64,000 nt of DNA, from contig DATNEW010000020.1 of NCBI GenBank assembly GCA_035606695.1, positions 124,001 to 188,000 on the forward strand, read 5' to 3'. Numbering within the stretch: the first letter of the stretch is position 1; every line of letters begins with the position of its first letter. The position numbers were made by a program, and so were the translations under genes. This DNA is from Gemmatimonadaceae bacterium. Lineage in GTDB: Bacteria > Gemmatimonadota > Gemmatimonadetes > Gemmatimonadales > Gemmatimonadaceae. The notes under the pieces are model-generated. The model did not search any database. It had not been told where the DNA came from and saw only the letters and a program-made list of their open reading frames with translations. Positions 12,050 through 21,589 of this stretch are shown here, in pieces.

Positions 12050-14146
12050 ATGAGAGCGACTTTTTCTCGACTCGCCGCGGTCGCGGCGATCTTCGCGTTG
12101 CCCGCGATGCCAACACTCGCGAGCGCGCAACAGCGTTCGCCCGTGTTCAACAAGGCGGACATGGACACCACGTGCGCCGCATGCACGGACTTCTACGAAT
12201 ACGCCAACGGCGGTTGGCTCAAGGCGCACCAGAACGCGATTCCCGCCGATCGCACCAGCATCTCGAGCTTCAGCACATTGTCGGAGCACAATACCGACGT
12301 CGCCCACAAAGTCATGCAGGATGACTCGGCCGCGGTGAAGTCAGGCAAAGCGAAAGCCGGCTCCGAGCAGTGGAAGGTCGGCACGTACTACACGGCGTGC
12401 ATGGATACCGCGACAATCGACGCGGTCGGCATCAAGCCGATCGAGCCGACGCTCGAGAAGATCAATGCGATCAACTCGTCGGCCGATCTCGTGCGTTCAT
12501 TCCATGAATTGCGCGGCGGCGCGGGCGGTGGTCGTGGCGGCGGCGGGTTGACGCCATTCGGCGTGCGTCCCAGCGCCGATCCGAAGAACAGCACCGAGAC
12601 GATCGTATCGGCGGGTCCGGGCGGACTCGGACTGCCCGAGCGCGAATATTATTTCCGCACCGACGCGCGCTCGGCGAACATTCGCAGCGAGTACGTCGCG
12701 CACATCGCGCGCACTCTCGAGCTGGCAGGCGAGCCGGCTGGTCAGGCGAAGAGCGACGCCGACAAGGCGATGGCGCTCGAGACAGAGCTTGCGCGCATCA
12801 CGGCGCCGCGCGCGCAGATGCGCGATCCGAACGCGTCGTATCACAAGATGACGATCGACGAATTCAACCAGATGACGCCGCACGTCAACTGGCGGACATA
12901 CATCAACGCGGTCGGCGGTGAAGGCGGCAAGAACGCGACGGTCATCAACGTCACGCAGCCGAACTACTTCAAGGGCCTGGACTCGCTCATCGCGAACGTG
13001 CCGATCGACCAATGGAAGGCGTTCCTTCGCTGGCATGCGGTCAGCGGCGCCGCGGGTCGCCTCGATGCACGCTTCGCGAACGAAGACTTCCGTTTTCAGA
13101 AAGTGATGTCGGGCGTGCAGCAACAGCAGCCGCGCTGGCGCACGTGCTACGCCGCGACCAACGGTGCGCTCGGCTGGGCGGTCGGCCACGAGTTCATCTC
13201 GCGCACGTTCACGGCGGCGGATCGCGAGCGCGCTCGGAAGGTGGTCGACAATCTCGTCAGCGCGCTGCATGATCGCATTCAGGGACTCGACTGGATGAGC
13301 GCGGCCACGAAGCGGGAAGCGACGACCAAGCTCGATGCATATCTCCGCAAGGTCGCCTACCCGGATAAGTGGACCGATTATTCCGCGCTTCAGATCAAGC
13401 CGGGCCAGTACTATCAGAACGGCGTCGCCGACGCCGAGTGGAATCAGAATCGTAGTTGGAACCGCGTCGGCAAGCCGGTGGACAAGACCGAGTGGAGCAT
13501 GACGCCGCCGACGGTGAATGCGTCGTACAGCCCATCGCTCAATCAAATTCAGTTTCCGGCCGGCATTCTCGCGCCGCCATTCTTCGATCCGAATGCCGAC
13601 GACGCGGTGAACTACGGCGCACTCGGCGCCGTGATCGGCCACGAGATGTCGCACGGTTTCGACGACCAGGGCCGTCAGTTCGACGCGAAGGGCAATCTGC
13701 GCGACTGGTGGACCGCCGAGGACGCCGCGAAGTACAAGGCGGCGACGCAGAAGATGATCGATCAGTACAACAGCTACACGGTCATCGACAGTGCGACGCA
13801 CGTGAACGGCCAGTCGACGTTGGGCGAAAACATCGGCGACTTCGGCGGGCTGACGGTAGCGTACGGCGCGTTGGAAAAGGCGCTCGACGCGAAGGGTCCG
13901 TCAGCGCGACGGAAGATCGACGGCTTCACGCCGGAGCAGCGCTTCTTCCTGAGTTGGGCGCGTGTGTGGCGCGAAGTGCAGCGGCCCGAAGCGGAGCGTT
14001 TGCAGGTGAACACGAATCCGCATTCGCCGGGCAAGTGGCGCGTGAACGGGCCGCTGTCGATCATGCCCGAGTTCGCGAAGGCGTGGGGCTGCAAGGAAGG
14101 CGATCCGATGGTGCGGCCCGAAAGCCAGCGGGCGCGTATCTGGTAG
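12050..14146 (+). CDS. M13-family zinc metallopeptidase (neprilysin/PepO type)
   Basis: A 698-residue secreted endopeptidase. Residues 1-27 are a signal peptide ending in ASAQ. The N-terminal region has the family's DMDTTCAACTDFYEYANGGW start. The zinc site is HEMSH (about 531-535) with the third ligand in GENIGD (about 593). NASY and the C-terminal W-R-V-N-G-P segment match the family, and the last residue is tryptophan as is common in M13 proteins. Length is typical (about 670-720). It probably degrades oligopeptides in the periplasm. A glycine-rich low-complexity segment sits near residue 160. No Shine-Dalgarno is visible; a small GGCACC/GGTGCC hairpin (12005-12020) lies in the leader. A second M13 gene is at 30164-32212. 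Confidence 0.95.
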   Translation: MRATFSRLAAVAAIFALPAMPTLASAQQRSPVFNKADMDTTCAACTDFYEYANGGWLKAHQNAIPADRTSISSFSTLSEHNTDVAHKVMQDDSAAVKSGKAKAGSEQWKVGTYYTACMDTATIDAVGIKPIEPTLEKINAINSSADLVRSFHELRGGAGGGRGGGGLTPFGVRPSADPKNSTETIVSAGPGGLGLPEREYYFRTDARSANIRSEYVAHIARTLELAGEPAGQAKSDADKAMALETELARITAPRAQMRDPNASYHKMTIDEFNQMTPHVNWRTYINAVGGEGGKNATVINVTQPNYFKGLDSLIANVPIDQWKAFLRWHAVSGAAGRLDARFANEDFRFQKVMSGVQQQQPRWRTCYAATNGALGWAVGHEFISRTFTAADRERARKVVDNLVSALHDRIQGLDWMSAATKREATTKLDAYLRKVAYPDKWTDYSALQIKPGQYYQNGVADAEWNQNRSWNRVGKPVDKTEWSMTPPTVNASYSPSLNQIQFPAGILAPPFFDPNADDAVNYGALGAVIGHEMSHGFDDQGRQFDAKGNLRDWWTAEDAAKYKAATQKMIDQYNSYTVIDSATHVNGQSTLGENIGDFGGLTVAYGALEKALDAKGPSARRKIDGFTPEQRFFLSWARVWREVQRPEAERLQVNTNPHSPGKWRVNGPLSIMPEFAKAWGCKEGDPMVRPESQRARIW

Positions 14147-14178
14147 CTGGATAAGATCTGACAAGAACTAGATACCAC

Positions 14179-14242
14179 GACAAGGTCAGACAAAATCTGA
14201 TAAAGTCTGAACGGACCTTATCAGATTTTGTCTGACCCTGTC
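14179..14242. repeat. Long inverted repeat between convergent genes
   Basis: Arms 14179-14207 and 14214-14242 are 29 bp each, differ at two positions and enclose only six bases; both contain GGTCAGACAAAATCTGATAA. Weaker pairing (CTAGA...ACGAC against GTCG...TCTAG) extends outward on both sides. The element fills most of the gap between the M13 gene and SusD, whose 3' ends face each other, and may act as a bidirectional terminator. Its A+T content is well above its surroundings. Confidence 0.85.
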
Positions 14243-14277
14243 GTTTGTCTAGCTGTTCAACGCCGCGACACTCTGTC

Positions 14278-15585
14278 TCACGAGTGCAACAGCGGGTTGT
14301 TCAAGATCTCGACTTGCGGCAGCGGCATGCACAACTGGTTGCCCTTGTCGGGACCGTACTGCTGTCCCCACGGCGTGCTGGCGCCGGCGGCCGGCGAGAG
14401 TGTGATGTTGTACCGAATGAGGTCGCCCAGGTGCGTTCCAGTAAGAAATAGCGCGCGCCGGCGTTGATCGATGATCTCGGCGAGATCGTCGGCCGCGGTC
14501 GTTCCGGTGTACGCCGGCTGATTTCCGGCGGCGCGCATCTGCGCGATGATCGCCAGCGTATTCGCACGGTTGGTGGCGATGTCCGCCTCGGCGATCAGCA
14601 ACTGCATCTCCGTTCCCGTCGCCACCGGAATCGGCGAAGTCACCGCCGTGTATTTCGACTGCGTCCAGAGCGGCACGTTCGTACCGTTCGAGAATTTTCC
14701 GGTGTTCTGCACCTTGATGCGCGGATCGCTGGTGTAACTCGCCTGTCGGTAGCGCGCTCCGACGGACGATGACGGAACGATGCCTGGGTTGTTCTCCTGG
14801 AACACGCGGTTCTGACGGCGTGTGTTGCTGTTCGACGCCGTCACGTTCCACACGAACGTTGCCGGAACGAGTACCGCGTCGGCGCGTGCGCCGGACAAGT
14901 CACCCTTGTCCTGCTTGGCGCGTGCCCGTCCGACGAGTGCGAAGAAGCGAATGCTGTCAGCTGTAACCCCTCCAGCGGCTTGCGCCACACTGATGGCATT
15001 GGTGAACGCGGCGATGGCCGTGTCCAACGCCTGCGCCCGCGTGATCTCGGTGCCGAAATTCACCGTCTCGCCGTGCACGGTCGAGAACACGGTCGAGCAA
15101 AACGCTTCCCCAATCAGAAGCTCCGACCATCCCTGATACGCGGACATGCGCGCGATGGCGACGTTGCGTCCCGGCACCTGCACGTCGGTCCAGCCCTCGA
15201 GCAGACCGCGAACGTTCGTCGCCGACACGCGCGCCGCCTGAAGCGGTTGATACACGCCGAGCGCCGTGCAGCCATTCTGTGAATAGCGCGCCTGGTTCGC
15301 CGACACCGTTCTCTGATCGTACGGCCAGCGATCGGCTGTTTGCAGCGCGTCCTCGAATTCTTCGCCGATCAGCGCGCTGACGACGACGTAGGAGTTGAAC
15401 GCGCAGTCGAAGTCCGACGCGGCTCCCGCGACGAGCAGTTGTGCGTTCTCGGGTTGCTCGAGCGAGTTCGCCGCAATGAGGTTGGCCGGCTGCACGCTCA
15501 GTGTCTTGCCCAGATCGCACGCCGCCATAGGAACGACGGCGAGAACGGAAGCCGCCACGAGCGCGCGCATGAGAGAGTTTTTCAT
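14278..15585 (-). CDS. SusD/RagB-family nutrient-binding lipoprotein
   Basis: A 435-residue outer-membrane lipoprotein with signal peptide and lipobox VPMAAC (Cys23). SusD-family proteins sit on the cell surface and deliver ligands to a paired SusC channel. The helical TPR-like body and the tail (LGDLIRYNITLSP, then a QQYGPDKGNQLCMPLPQVEILNNP close) match the family, in which the C-terminus reads as P-x-P-x-x-E-x-x-x-N-P. It is shorter than typical Bacteroidota SusD (about 500). The start is 15585, with GAGGG eight bases upstream; the frame is open to 15735. It follows SusC by ten bases on the same strand, so the two are co-transcribed. Substrate is unknown. Confidence 0.92.
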   Translation of the reverse strand: MKNSLMRALVAASVLAVVPMAACDLGKTLSVQPANLIAANSLEQPENAQLLVAGAASDFDCAFNSYVVVSALIGEEFEDALQTADRWPYDQRTVSANQARYSQNGCTALGVYQPLQAARVSATNVRGLLEGWTDVQVPGRNVAIARMSAYQGWSELLIGEAFCSTVFSTVHGETVNFGTEITRAQALDTAIAAFTNAISVAQAAGGVTADSIRFFALVGRARAKQDKGDLSGARADAVLVPATFVWNVTASNSNTRRQNRVFQENNPGIVPSSSVGARYRQASYTSDPRIKVQNTGKFSNGTNVPLWTQSKYTAVTSPIPVATGTEMQLLIAEADIATNRANTLAIIAQMRAAGNQPAYTGTTAADDLAEIIDQRRRALFLTGTHLGDLIRYNITLSPAAGASTPWGQQYGPDKGNQLCMPLPQVEILNNPLLHS

Positions 15586-15595
15586 ATGTGCGCCC

Positions 15596-18500
15596 TCAGA
15601 AAGACAGGTTGAGTGAGACGAGCCACGTGCGAAGCTGCGGCATCGTCGTTTGCTCCCATGCCGCGTTGCCGCCGCGAGATCCGCCCAGGAACATCGCTTC
15701 TGGTTCGAAGCCCTGATAACTCGTCCATAATCCAAGGTTGCGTCCCGATACGGCGATGTTCGCGCGGCTCGCGTTCGCCTTCGCGGCCCAGCGTTCCGGC
15801 ACGTCGAGCGTGAACGTCAGCTCGCGCCATCGCGCGTAGTTCGCCTTCGTCACGAGAAAGTCGACGAGGTTGCTGTTCGAGTTGGCCTCGGCGGCACGAA
15901 TCGAATCGACCGAGGCGGCGAACGTCGACAGGAAGTTCTCCTGGCAGCGCCCGAAGATGCCGCAGCGTACGCGCGTGTTGCCGTCGAGCTTCTTCTGGCC
16001 GTTCTTCACATCCATCATCGAGAAAATGTGAAGGTGATTGAAGAGCGTGAGGTTGCCGCTGAACGACATCTCGCGCGGCGGCACCGAGCGGCCGAGGAAC
16101 ACCATCGGTGCATCGTCGGCGGTTCCAAACTTTCCATCCGGGCCGGCGCACAGCCGCGGCTGGCCGCCTTCCTTGCCACCCGAACCAGGCAGCGTGTCGG
16201 AGCACATCACGTTGGTGATCTTGCCCGTCGAGCGATCGATCTGGGCCGAAACGACGCGCTTCTCATACCAGCTGAACGCCGGCTCCCCGACCTGATGCCG
16301 CAGGAAAGTGCCGGCGACGACGAAGTATTGCCCCGGAATGCCAATGTCGGTGACTTCGTTGTCGTTCGTCGAGAACTGGCCGGTCAGGTCGAGCGCGACA
16401 TTCTGACGCCGCAGCGGCGTACCGTGCACGCCGATCTCGATGCCCTTGTTCAGAATCCCGCCGATGTTGACCGGCTGCGTGCCGGCCTGACCCGACGACG
16501 GCGCGACGACTTTGTCGAGGATCGCGTCGACTGTTTTCTTATTGTAGTACGTAAATTCCGCGCCGAAGCGGTTCTGCCACGCGCTCATGTCGAACCCGAC
16601 CTCGAGCTCCTTGCCGCGCTCCGGCCCGAGATTCGGATTGCCGATCGTGTTCGGTGTTACCGCGGGCGCATCGCCCGGCCCCGAGGTCGGCGAATACGTC
16701 TTGATCGACGAGAACGCCACCGGCGCCTTGCCGGACTCGCCGTACGCACTGCGGAAGCGGAACTCGTCGAGATTGCTTCCAAGCAGCGGCACGTGGAACC
16801 ACGGCTCCTCGCTCAACACGTAGCTCAGTGAGAACTTCGGATAGATGACACGGTTGAACGATGCGCCGAACGCACTGTGATCGTCCGAGCGCAGTGCACC
16901 AGTCAGGAACAAACGATCGCGCCAGCCGATCTGCTCCTGCCCGTAAATGCCGAGCGATTTGTCGTCGGAAAACAGTTCGGTCGGTGGATTGCGATTCGTC
17001 GTCGAGCTCACCGATTCGAGACCCGGCGTCGGGAACACCGATCCGTTCACGTCTACGGAGTGCACGCTCTGCGTCCAGTACTGCGCGCCGAGCGACGTCG
17101 TCAGCTTGATCGACGGCCGGTAATTCCAGTTCGCGGTCGCCGAATAGTCGAGTGAACGATTGACGAGCGTGCGCTCGTTGTTGTCGCGAAAGCCGAGCGA
17201 GCCGAGCGAATCGACGCGCGGATCCCATTCGTTGTTGCCTTCGTCGGTCACGTCGCCGCCGAGCGTGAGGCGGTGAGACAGCCACGGCAACGGCTGGTGC
17301 TCGAGCCGAACGCTCGCCGTGGTGCGCGCGAGATCCTGCCACAGCACGACGGTTTGATCGTACTGATACGGCAAACTGCTGTGGAAGCCGTGACGCTGCG
17401 GCAAATTGTAATTGCTCGGCGTGGCCGACAGCGTCGTCCACGTGTACCCGCCGCAGCCGGCGTCGCACGGCAGATTCGTCGGGCCGGTCACATAGCCGAC
17501 ATTGGCCGAGATGTTAAACTTCTGTGATGGCGCGAGATTCACGTTCATGCGGCCGCCGTAGTTGCGCCGGCTCGAGCGCGGTTCGGCGCCCTGGTCGTCG
17601 AGGAGGTTGCCGCTGACGTAATAGGTCAGCGCGTTCGCACCGCCGCTCACGGCAATCTCCGTCTCCTGATGGCGCCCGTTTCGGTAGATGTCGCACTTCT
17701 TACCGAGGCGTGTGTCGATCGAGTCACCGCACGCGCCGACGAGGAGCGAATCAAAGTTCAGCGCCTCGACGGGTCCCGTCGCCGCGCCGCTCGGATTGTC
17801 CGTCGGCAAGCGCCGCGGGCCGTAGTTCACCGGGAACCGATCGCGATAATCGGCAAAGTAGTTCGCGCCTTGCCGAGTCGTGAAGTTCCAGCGCGTCCCG
17901 CGCGAGGAGCCCTTCTTCGTGATGATGTTGATCACGCCGTTCGCTGCCTCCGTGCCGTACAGCGTCGCGGCGCTCGGCCCCTTCAATACTTCGATCGACT
18001 CGATGTCGTCGGGATTGAAGTCGTTGAGACGTGAGATCGGCGACGAACCGAACGACTGGCTCACCGGCCCAGTCGCGGCTTCGTTGTTCACGCGTACGCC
18101 GTCGACGAACAGCAAGGGATTGTTGCCGAGCGACAGGCTGGCTTGGCCGCGAATGCGAATCTGAGAACCGGTGCCGACCTCGCCCGACGTGGGCAGCACG
18201 ACGAGACTTGGCGTGCGTCCGTTGAGCAGGCCCTGCATGTTGATGACAGGTGCTTCGGCGACGATGGCTGACGCGTCGATCTGTCCGACCGCGTTGCCAA
18301 TCTCGCGGCGGGCCGTGGCGCCCGGTTGTCCGGTGACGACGATGGCTTCGAGACTCGTGGGATTGCTGGTGAGTGACACTACGACATCCTGTTGTCCGAC
18401 GCGCGCGGTCACGCGTTCACTGCGATACCCGATGCGTCGCACGTCGAACGCGACGGTTGTCCCGGTGAGGCCGGTGATTCGGAATCGACCCTCGTCATCC

Positions 18501-18685
18501 GACACCGCGCGCTGTGTGCCGTTGGCGACGCTGATCTGTGCGCCGCCCAACGGTTCGTTGCTGCCGACCGCGCGAACGCGGCCCGCAACGGAGTTGTCTT
18601 GAGCGTGGAGAGTGGTGCCGCTCGCGGCGACTGCGAATGTCGCCAACGCGAGGGCAGCAAGACATCGAAGAGATCGAGCGAACAT
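15596..18685 (-). CDS. SusC/RagA-family TonB-dependent outer-membrane receptor
   Basis: A 1029-residue outer-membrane protein. It has a signal peptide (about 1-28, ending LHAQ), a carboxypeptidase-regulatory-like domain (about 31-105), then a plug domain starting at EAIVVTG (near 117) with PSAATLYGTEAANGVI in the usual plug position (near 230). A long beta-barrel follows and ends in a C-terminal phenylalanine, as outer-membrane insertion signals do. It imports a ligand bound by the adjacent SusD, driven by TonB. The start at 18685 has an AGGAAGGGG ribosome-binding site; the frame is open to 18748. Substrate is not evident: no glycosidase neighbours, but several peptidases lie nearby, so peptides are as likely as glycans (inference). 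Confidence 0.95.
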   Translation of the reverse strand: MFARSLRCLAALALATFAVAASGTTLHAQDNSVAGRVRAVGSNEPLGGAQISVANGTQRAVSDDEGRFRITGLTGTTVAFDVRRIGYRSERVTARVGQQDVVVSLTSNPTSLEAIVVTGQPGATARREIGNAVGQIDASAIVAEAPVINMQGLLNGRTPSLVVLPTSGEVGTGSQIRIRGQASLSLGNNPLLFVDGVRVNNEAATGPVSQSFGSSPISRLNDFNPDDIESIEVLKGPSAATLYGTEAANGVINIITKKGSSRGTRWNFTTRQGANYFADYRDRFPVNYGPRRLPTDNPSGAATGPVEALNFDSLLVGACGDSIDTRLGKKCDIYRNGRHQETEIAVSGGANALTYYVSGNLLDDQGAEPRSSRRNYGGRMNVNLAPSQKFNISANVGYVTGPTNLPCDAGCGGYTWTTLSATPSNYNLPQRHGFHSSLPYQYDQTVVLWQDLARTTASVRLEHQPLPWLSHRLTLGGDVTDEGNNEWDPRVDSLGSLGFRDNNERTLVNRSLDYSATANWNYRPSIKLTTSLGAQYWTQSVHSVDVNGSVFPTPGLESVSSTTNRNPPTELFSDDKSLGIYGQEQIGWRDRLFLTGALRSDDHSAFGASFNRVIYPKFSLSYVLSEEPWFHVPLLGSNLDEFRFRSAYGESGKAPVAFSSIKTYSPTSGPGDAPAVTPNTIGNPNLGPERGKELEVGFDMSAWQNRFGAEFTYYNKKTVDAILDKVVAPSSGQAGTQPVNIGGILNKGIEIGVHGTPLRRQNVALDLTGQFSTNDNEVTDIGIPGQYFVVAGTFLRHQVGEPAFSWYEKRVVSAQIDRSTGKITNVMCSDTLPGSGGKEGGQPRLCAGPDGKFGTADDAPMVFLGRSVPPREMSFSGNLTLFNHLHIFSMMDVKNGQKKLDGNTRVRCGIFGRCQENFLSTFAASVDSIRAAEANSNSNLVDFLVTKANYARWRELTFTLDVPERWAAKANASRANIAVSGRNLGLWTSYQGFEPEAMFLGGSRGGNAAWEQTTMPQLRTWLVSLNLSF

Positions 18686-18754
18686 GTTCCCCTTCCTAGT
18701 GGGAGGATGCAGGTGGCCAACTGTACCCGCTCCTGGAAGGGACATCAAGTGCGA

Positions 18755-19771
18755 TTATTCACGCATCGACTGTTCGAACTCTCTCAAGTCGTCGACGTGG
18801 GCGCCGATGCGCTGCACCGATCGTGCGAATCCGTACGGTCCATGCGCGAGCACGGGCTCGCGGAGAGTGATCATCGCATTCGGCGATGGCCCAATCCGGA
18901 CATACCCGGGCGTCCCCTTCGGCGGTTGCGAGATGCGCCCGTACTCGATCGTCGCGATGTTGTGTCTCGCGACGTCCACCGCCCATTGTAAACCCATTCG
19001 AAGCTGCAGCAGGTCACGTGTCAGGACGATGGGGCGCAATTGTACGGCGCGCGCAAAACCGAAGAGCCACACCACGGCGAATACATCGAACGCGAGCAGC
19101 ACGTTGGCGGCGAACGGGTGCCGAATGCGCACGACGAGATCGAGCATGAAGGTTTCGACCATGACGACGCCGACGAGTGCGTACAGTATCCCAGCGTACC
19201 CATTCTTTCGATGGTACGAATACCCCTCCGTGCCGCGCGGAACGAACGGTTGCCGGCGCCACGACGCGAACGCGTAGAACAAGATAGAGCATTCCATTGC
19301 AACGACATCGGCCACGCGCGATGCCACCAATCCGCTGAGCGCCGTGCGAATGCGCTCGGGCACGTCGAGCTCAGTGCCGGCGGCGGCGAGGCGGCGATTG
19401 GTGGCGCGCACGCCGGCGACCACGAGCCCAATGACCGCGAGCTCGAACGGAATCGACAAGTAGCGTAGATCGCGCAAAACGTCGCGATGGCCTGCGGGCA
19501 ACGTGACTGCCGCCGCCGCGATGCTCGCGACAAAGATCGGCAACGCAGTCCGCCGCACGGCGTGTCCCGGCTTCACGACCATGAACCAGTACGCCGCCGT
19601 CACACCGATCGTGAGATCGAAGCTCACCGCGGCGGACAGCAGGTCTGCACTCCGCGGGAACACCGACGAGTGAACGATGAGTCCATCGATCAGATAGAAA
19701 AGCAGCGCAACGAGCGCGAAGCCGAGCGGGGTGCGCGCGCTCTGATTGCGGAGCGCGAGTCGGGCGGCCAT
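18755..19771 (-). CDS. Integral membrane protein of unknown function
   Basis: A 338-residue protein with about six hydrophobic helices in the first 250 residues (for example FALVALLFYLIDGLIV, LLSAAVSFDLTIGVTAAYWF and VFAVVWLFGFARAV) and a soluble C-terminal 80 residues. I do not recognise the family. The soluble tail contains short beta-like segments (IATIEYGRIS, MITLREPVLAHGPYG) reminiscent of small PH-like folds, but this is speculative. The start at 19771 has a GGAGG ribosome-binding site; the frame is open to 19921. It lies 69 bases upstream of SusC on the same strand and could be the first gene of that operon. Confidence 0.7.
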   Translation of the reverse strand: MAARLALRNQSARTPLGFALVALLFYLIDGLIVHSSVFPRSADLLSAAVSFDLTIGVTAAYWFMVVKPGHAVRRTALPIFVASIAAAAVTLPAGHRDVLRDLRYLSIPFELAVIGLVVAGVRATNRRLAAAGTELDVPERIRTALSGLVASRVADVVAMECSILFYAFASWRRQPFVPRGTEGYSYHRKNGYAGILYALVGVVMVETFMLDLVVRIRHPFAANVLLAFDVFAVVWLFGFARAVQLRPIVLTRDLLQLRMGLQWAVDVARHNIATIEYGRISQPPKGTPGYVRIGPSPNAMITLREPVLAHGPYGFARSVQRIGAHVDDLREFEQSMRE

Positions 19772-19844
19772 GATCCCTCCATACACAAACCGAACAACAT
19801 GTGGCGGGGAGAGTTCCGTACAGTAGAAATATATGGCGCGCTGT

Positions 19845-19917
19845 GTCATCCTGAGCGATAACGCTGCGCTCGTGATCCTGAGCGGAGGCGCGAAGCGCCG
19901 GAGTCGAAGGACCCCCT
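19845..19917. repeat. Dispersed GTCATCCTGAGCG repeat
   Basis: GTCATCCTGAGCG at 19845-19857 is followed by a second partial copy (GATCCTGAGCG near 19874) and GTCGAAGGACCC near 19903. It lies in the divergent gap between the membrane protein and TldD genes. Confidence 0.75.
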
Positions 19918-19921
19918 TCAC

Positions 19922-19948
19922 TTGTTGTTCAGACGCTCATTCTATAAT
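19922..19948 (+). promoter_or_regulatory. Candidate promoter of the tldD-like operon
   Basis: A consensus TATAAT (19943-19948) has TTGTTG (19922-19927) 15 bases upstream. The -10 ends six bases before ATG 19955, and no ribosome-binding site is visible, so a leaderless transcript is likely. Confidence 0.5.
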
Positions 19949-19954
19949 CCTCAT

Positions 19955-21589
19955 ATGACGTCACGACGCGATTTTCTCAGAAAGACGGGATCCGCCGCCG
20001 CGATCGCCGCCGTCGGTGGAACCCTCCTCCCCGACTTCGCCAACGCGCTGTCCGCCGCTCCGGTCTATCCGCGCGGCGTGTCCGCGTTCGAGGAGCTTCC
20101 AATCAAGGAGCTTCTCATGGACGCCATCGCCGCCGCGAAGAGCGCCGGCGCCACGTTCGCTGACGCGCGCATCGGCCGCTATCGCCAGAACTTCGTCGGT
20201 ACGCGTGAGAAGCAGATCGTGCAGGTCGGCGACACCGACTCGATCGGCATCGGCGTTCGCGCGCTCGTCAACGGCGCGTGGGGATTCGCCGCGTCGCAGA
20301 ATCTCACCAAGGACGGCGTGGCTGCCGCGGCGCGCGAGGCGGCGACCATCGCGAAAGCGAATCGCCTTCCGGGCTCGGCGCCTGTCGTCCTCGCGCCCGC
20401 GCAGGCGTATCCGAACGCGACGTGGAAGAGCACCTACGAGATCGATCCGTTCACGATTCCCGTCGAACAGAAAGCACAACTCCTCATCGACGCGAACACC
20501 GAAGCGATGAAGGTCGCCAACGTGCGCTTCGTGAACAGCACGCTGTTCTTCGTTCGCGAAGACCGCAGCTACGCCAACACCGACGGCTCGTTCATTCAGC
20601 AAACTGTGATTCGCAGCTGGGCGCCGATGGGGATCACCGCGATCTCGTCGGACGGCAGCGATTTCCAGACCCGCGCCAACATGGTGCAGCCGGCCGGCCG
20701 CGGCTGGGAATTCGTGCTCGCCGCCGACCTCAAAGGGAACGCGCCGAAGTGGGGCGAGGAAGCCGCGGAGAAGCTCAAGGCAAAGCCGGTGGACGTCGGT
20801 CGCTACGATCTCGTGCTCCATCCGTCGCATTTGTGGCTCACCATCCACGAGTCGATCGGCCATCCGACCGAGCTCGATCGCGCGATGGGCTACGAGGCCA
20901 ACTACGCCGGCACGAGCTTTGTCGCGCCGCCCGAAAAGGTCCTTGGCACGCTCAAATACGGCCCCGAGTTCATGAACATCCAGGGCGACCGGGTGCAGGA
21001 AGGCGGCTGCGGCACGATCGGCTGGGACGACGACGGCGTGAAGGCAGAGTCGTTCCTCATCATCAGGAACGGCGTGTTCCACGACTATCAGACCAGTCGC
21101 GAGCAGGCGCCGTGGTTAGAGAGTTATTATAAGAAAAATGGTATGCCCGTGAAATCGCACGGGTGCTGCAACGCCGATAATTGGAGCAGCGTGCAGTTCC
21201 AGCGCATGCCGAACGTGTCGCTCCTGCCGGGCGAGAAGGATCTCAAGTGGGAGGACCTGATCGCGGCGACGGATCGCGGCATCGCCATCGTCGGCGACGG
21301 CTCGTACTCCATCGACCAGCAGCGCTACAACGCGCAGTTCGGCGGCCAGGTCTTCTACGAGATCAAGGGCGGCAAGATCACCGGGATGCTCAAGGACGTC
21401 GCTTATCAAATGAAGACGACGGAGTTCTGGAACTCCATGGACATGATCGGCGGCAAATCGGGCTACATGATGGGCGCCAGCTTCTTCGACGGGAAAGGGC
21501 AGCCGGGACAGGTCGGCGCCGTGAGCCACGGCTGCGTGCCGGCACGGTTTCGGAACGTGAACGTGATCAACACGGGGAGGAAAGCATGA
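19955..21589 (+). CDS. tldD: TldD-family metalloprotease with Tat signal peptide
   Basis: A 544-residue protein. The N-terminus SRRDFLRKTGSAAAIAAVGG is a twin-arginine signal peptide, so the folded protein should be exported through Tat. The TldD zinc-binding motif HESIGH is at residues 298-303, followed by the conserved ELDRA and G-x-x-Y-A-G-T-S-F segment. In Escherichia coli TldD pairs with TldE (PmbA) to form a protease that degrades unfolded peptides and matures microcin B17; there both are cytoplasmic, whereas this one looks exported. The start at 19955 is chosen from the Tat motif; the frame is open to 19922. It overlaps the next gene by four bases, and the two are surely co-expressed. 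Confidence 0.93.
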   Translation: MTSRRDFLRKTGSAAAIAAVGGTLLPDFANALSAAPVYPRGVSAFEELPIKELLMDAIAAAKSAGATFADARIGRYRQNFVGTREKQIVQVGDTDSIGIGVRALVNGAWGFAASQNLTKDGVAAAAREAATIAKANRLPGSAPVVLAPAQAYPNATWKSTYEIDPFTIPVEQKAQLLIDANTEAMKVANVRFVNSTLFFVREDRSYANTDGSFIQQTVIRSWAPMGITAISSDGSDFQTRANMVQPAGRGWEFVLAADLKGNAPKWGEEAAEKLKAKPVDVGRYDLVLHPSHLWLTIHESIGHPTELDRAMGYEANYAGTSFVAPPEKVLGTLKYGPEFMNIQGDRVQEGGCGTIGWDDDGVKAESFLIIRNGVFHDYQTSREQAPWLESYYKKNGMPVKSHGCCNADNWSSVQFQRMPNVSLLPGEKDLKWEDLIAATDRGIAIVGDGSYSIDQQRYNAQFGGQVFYEIKGGKITGMLKDVAYQMKTTEFWNSMDMIGGKSGYMMGASFFDGKGQPGQVGAVSHGCVPARFRNVNVINTGRKA

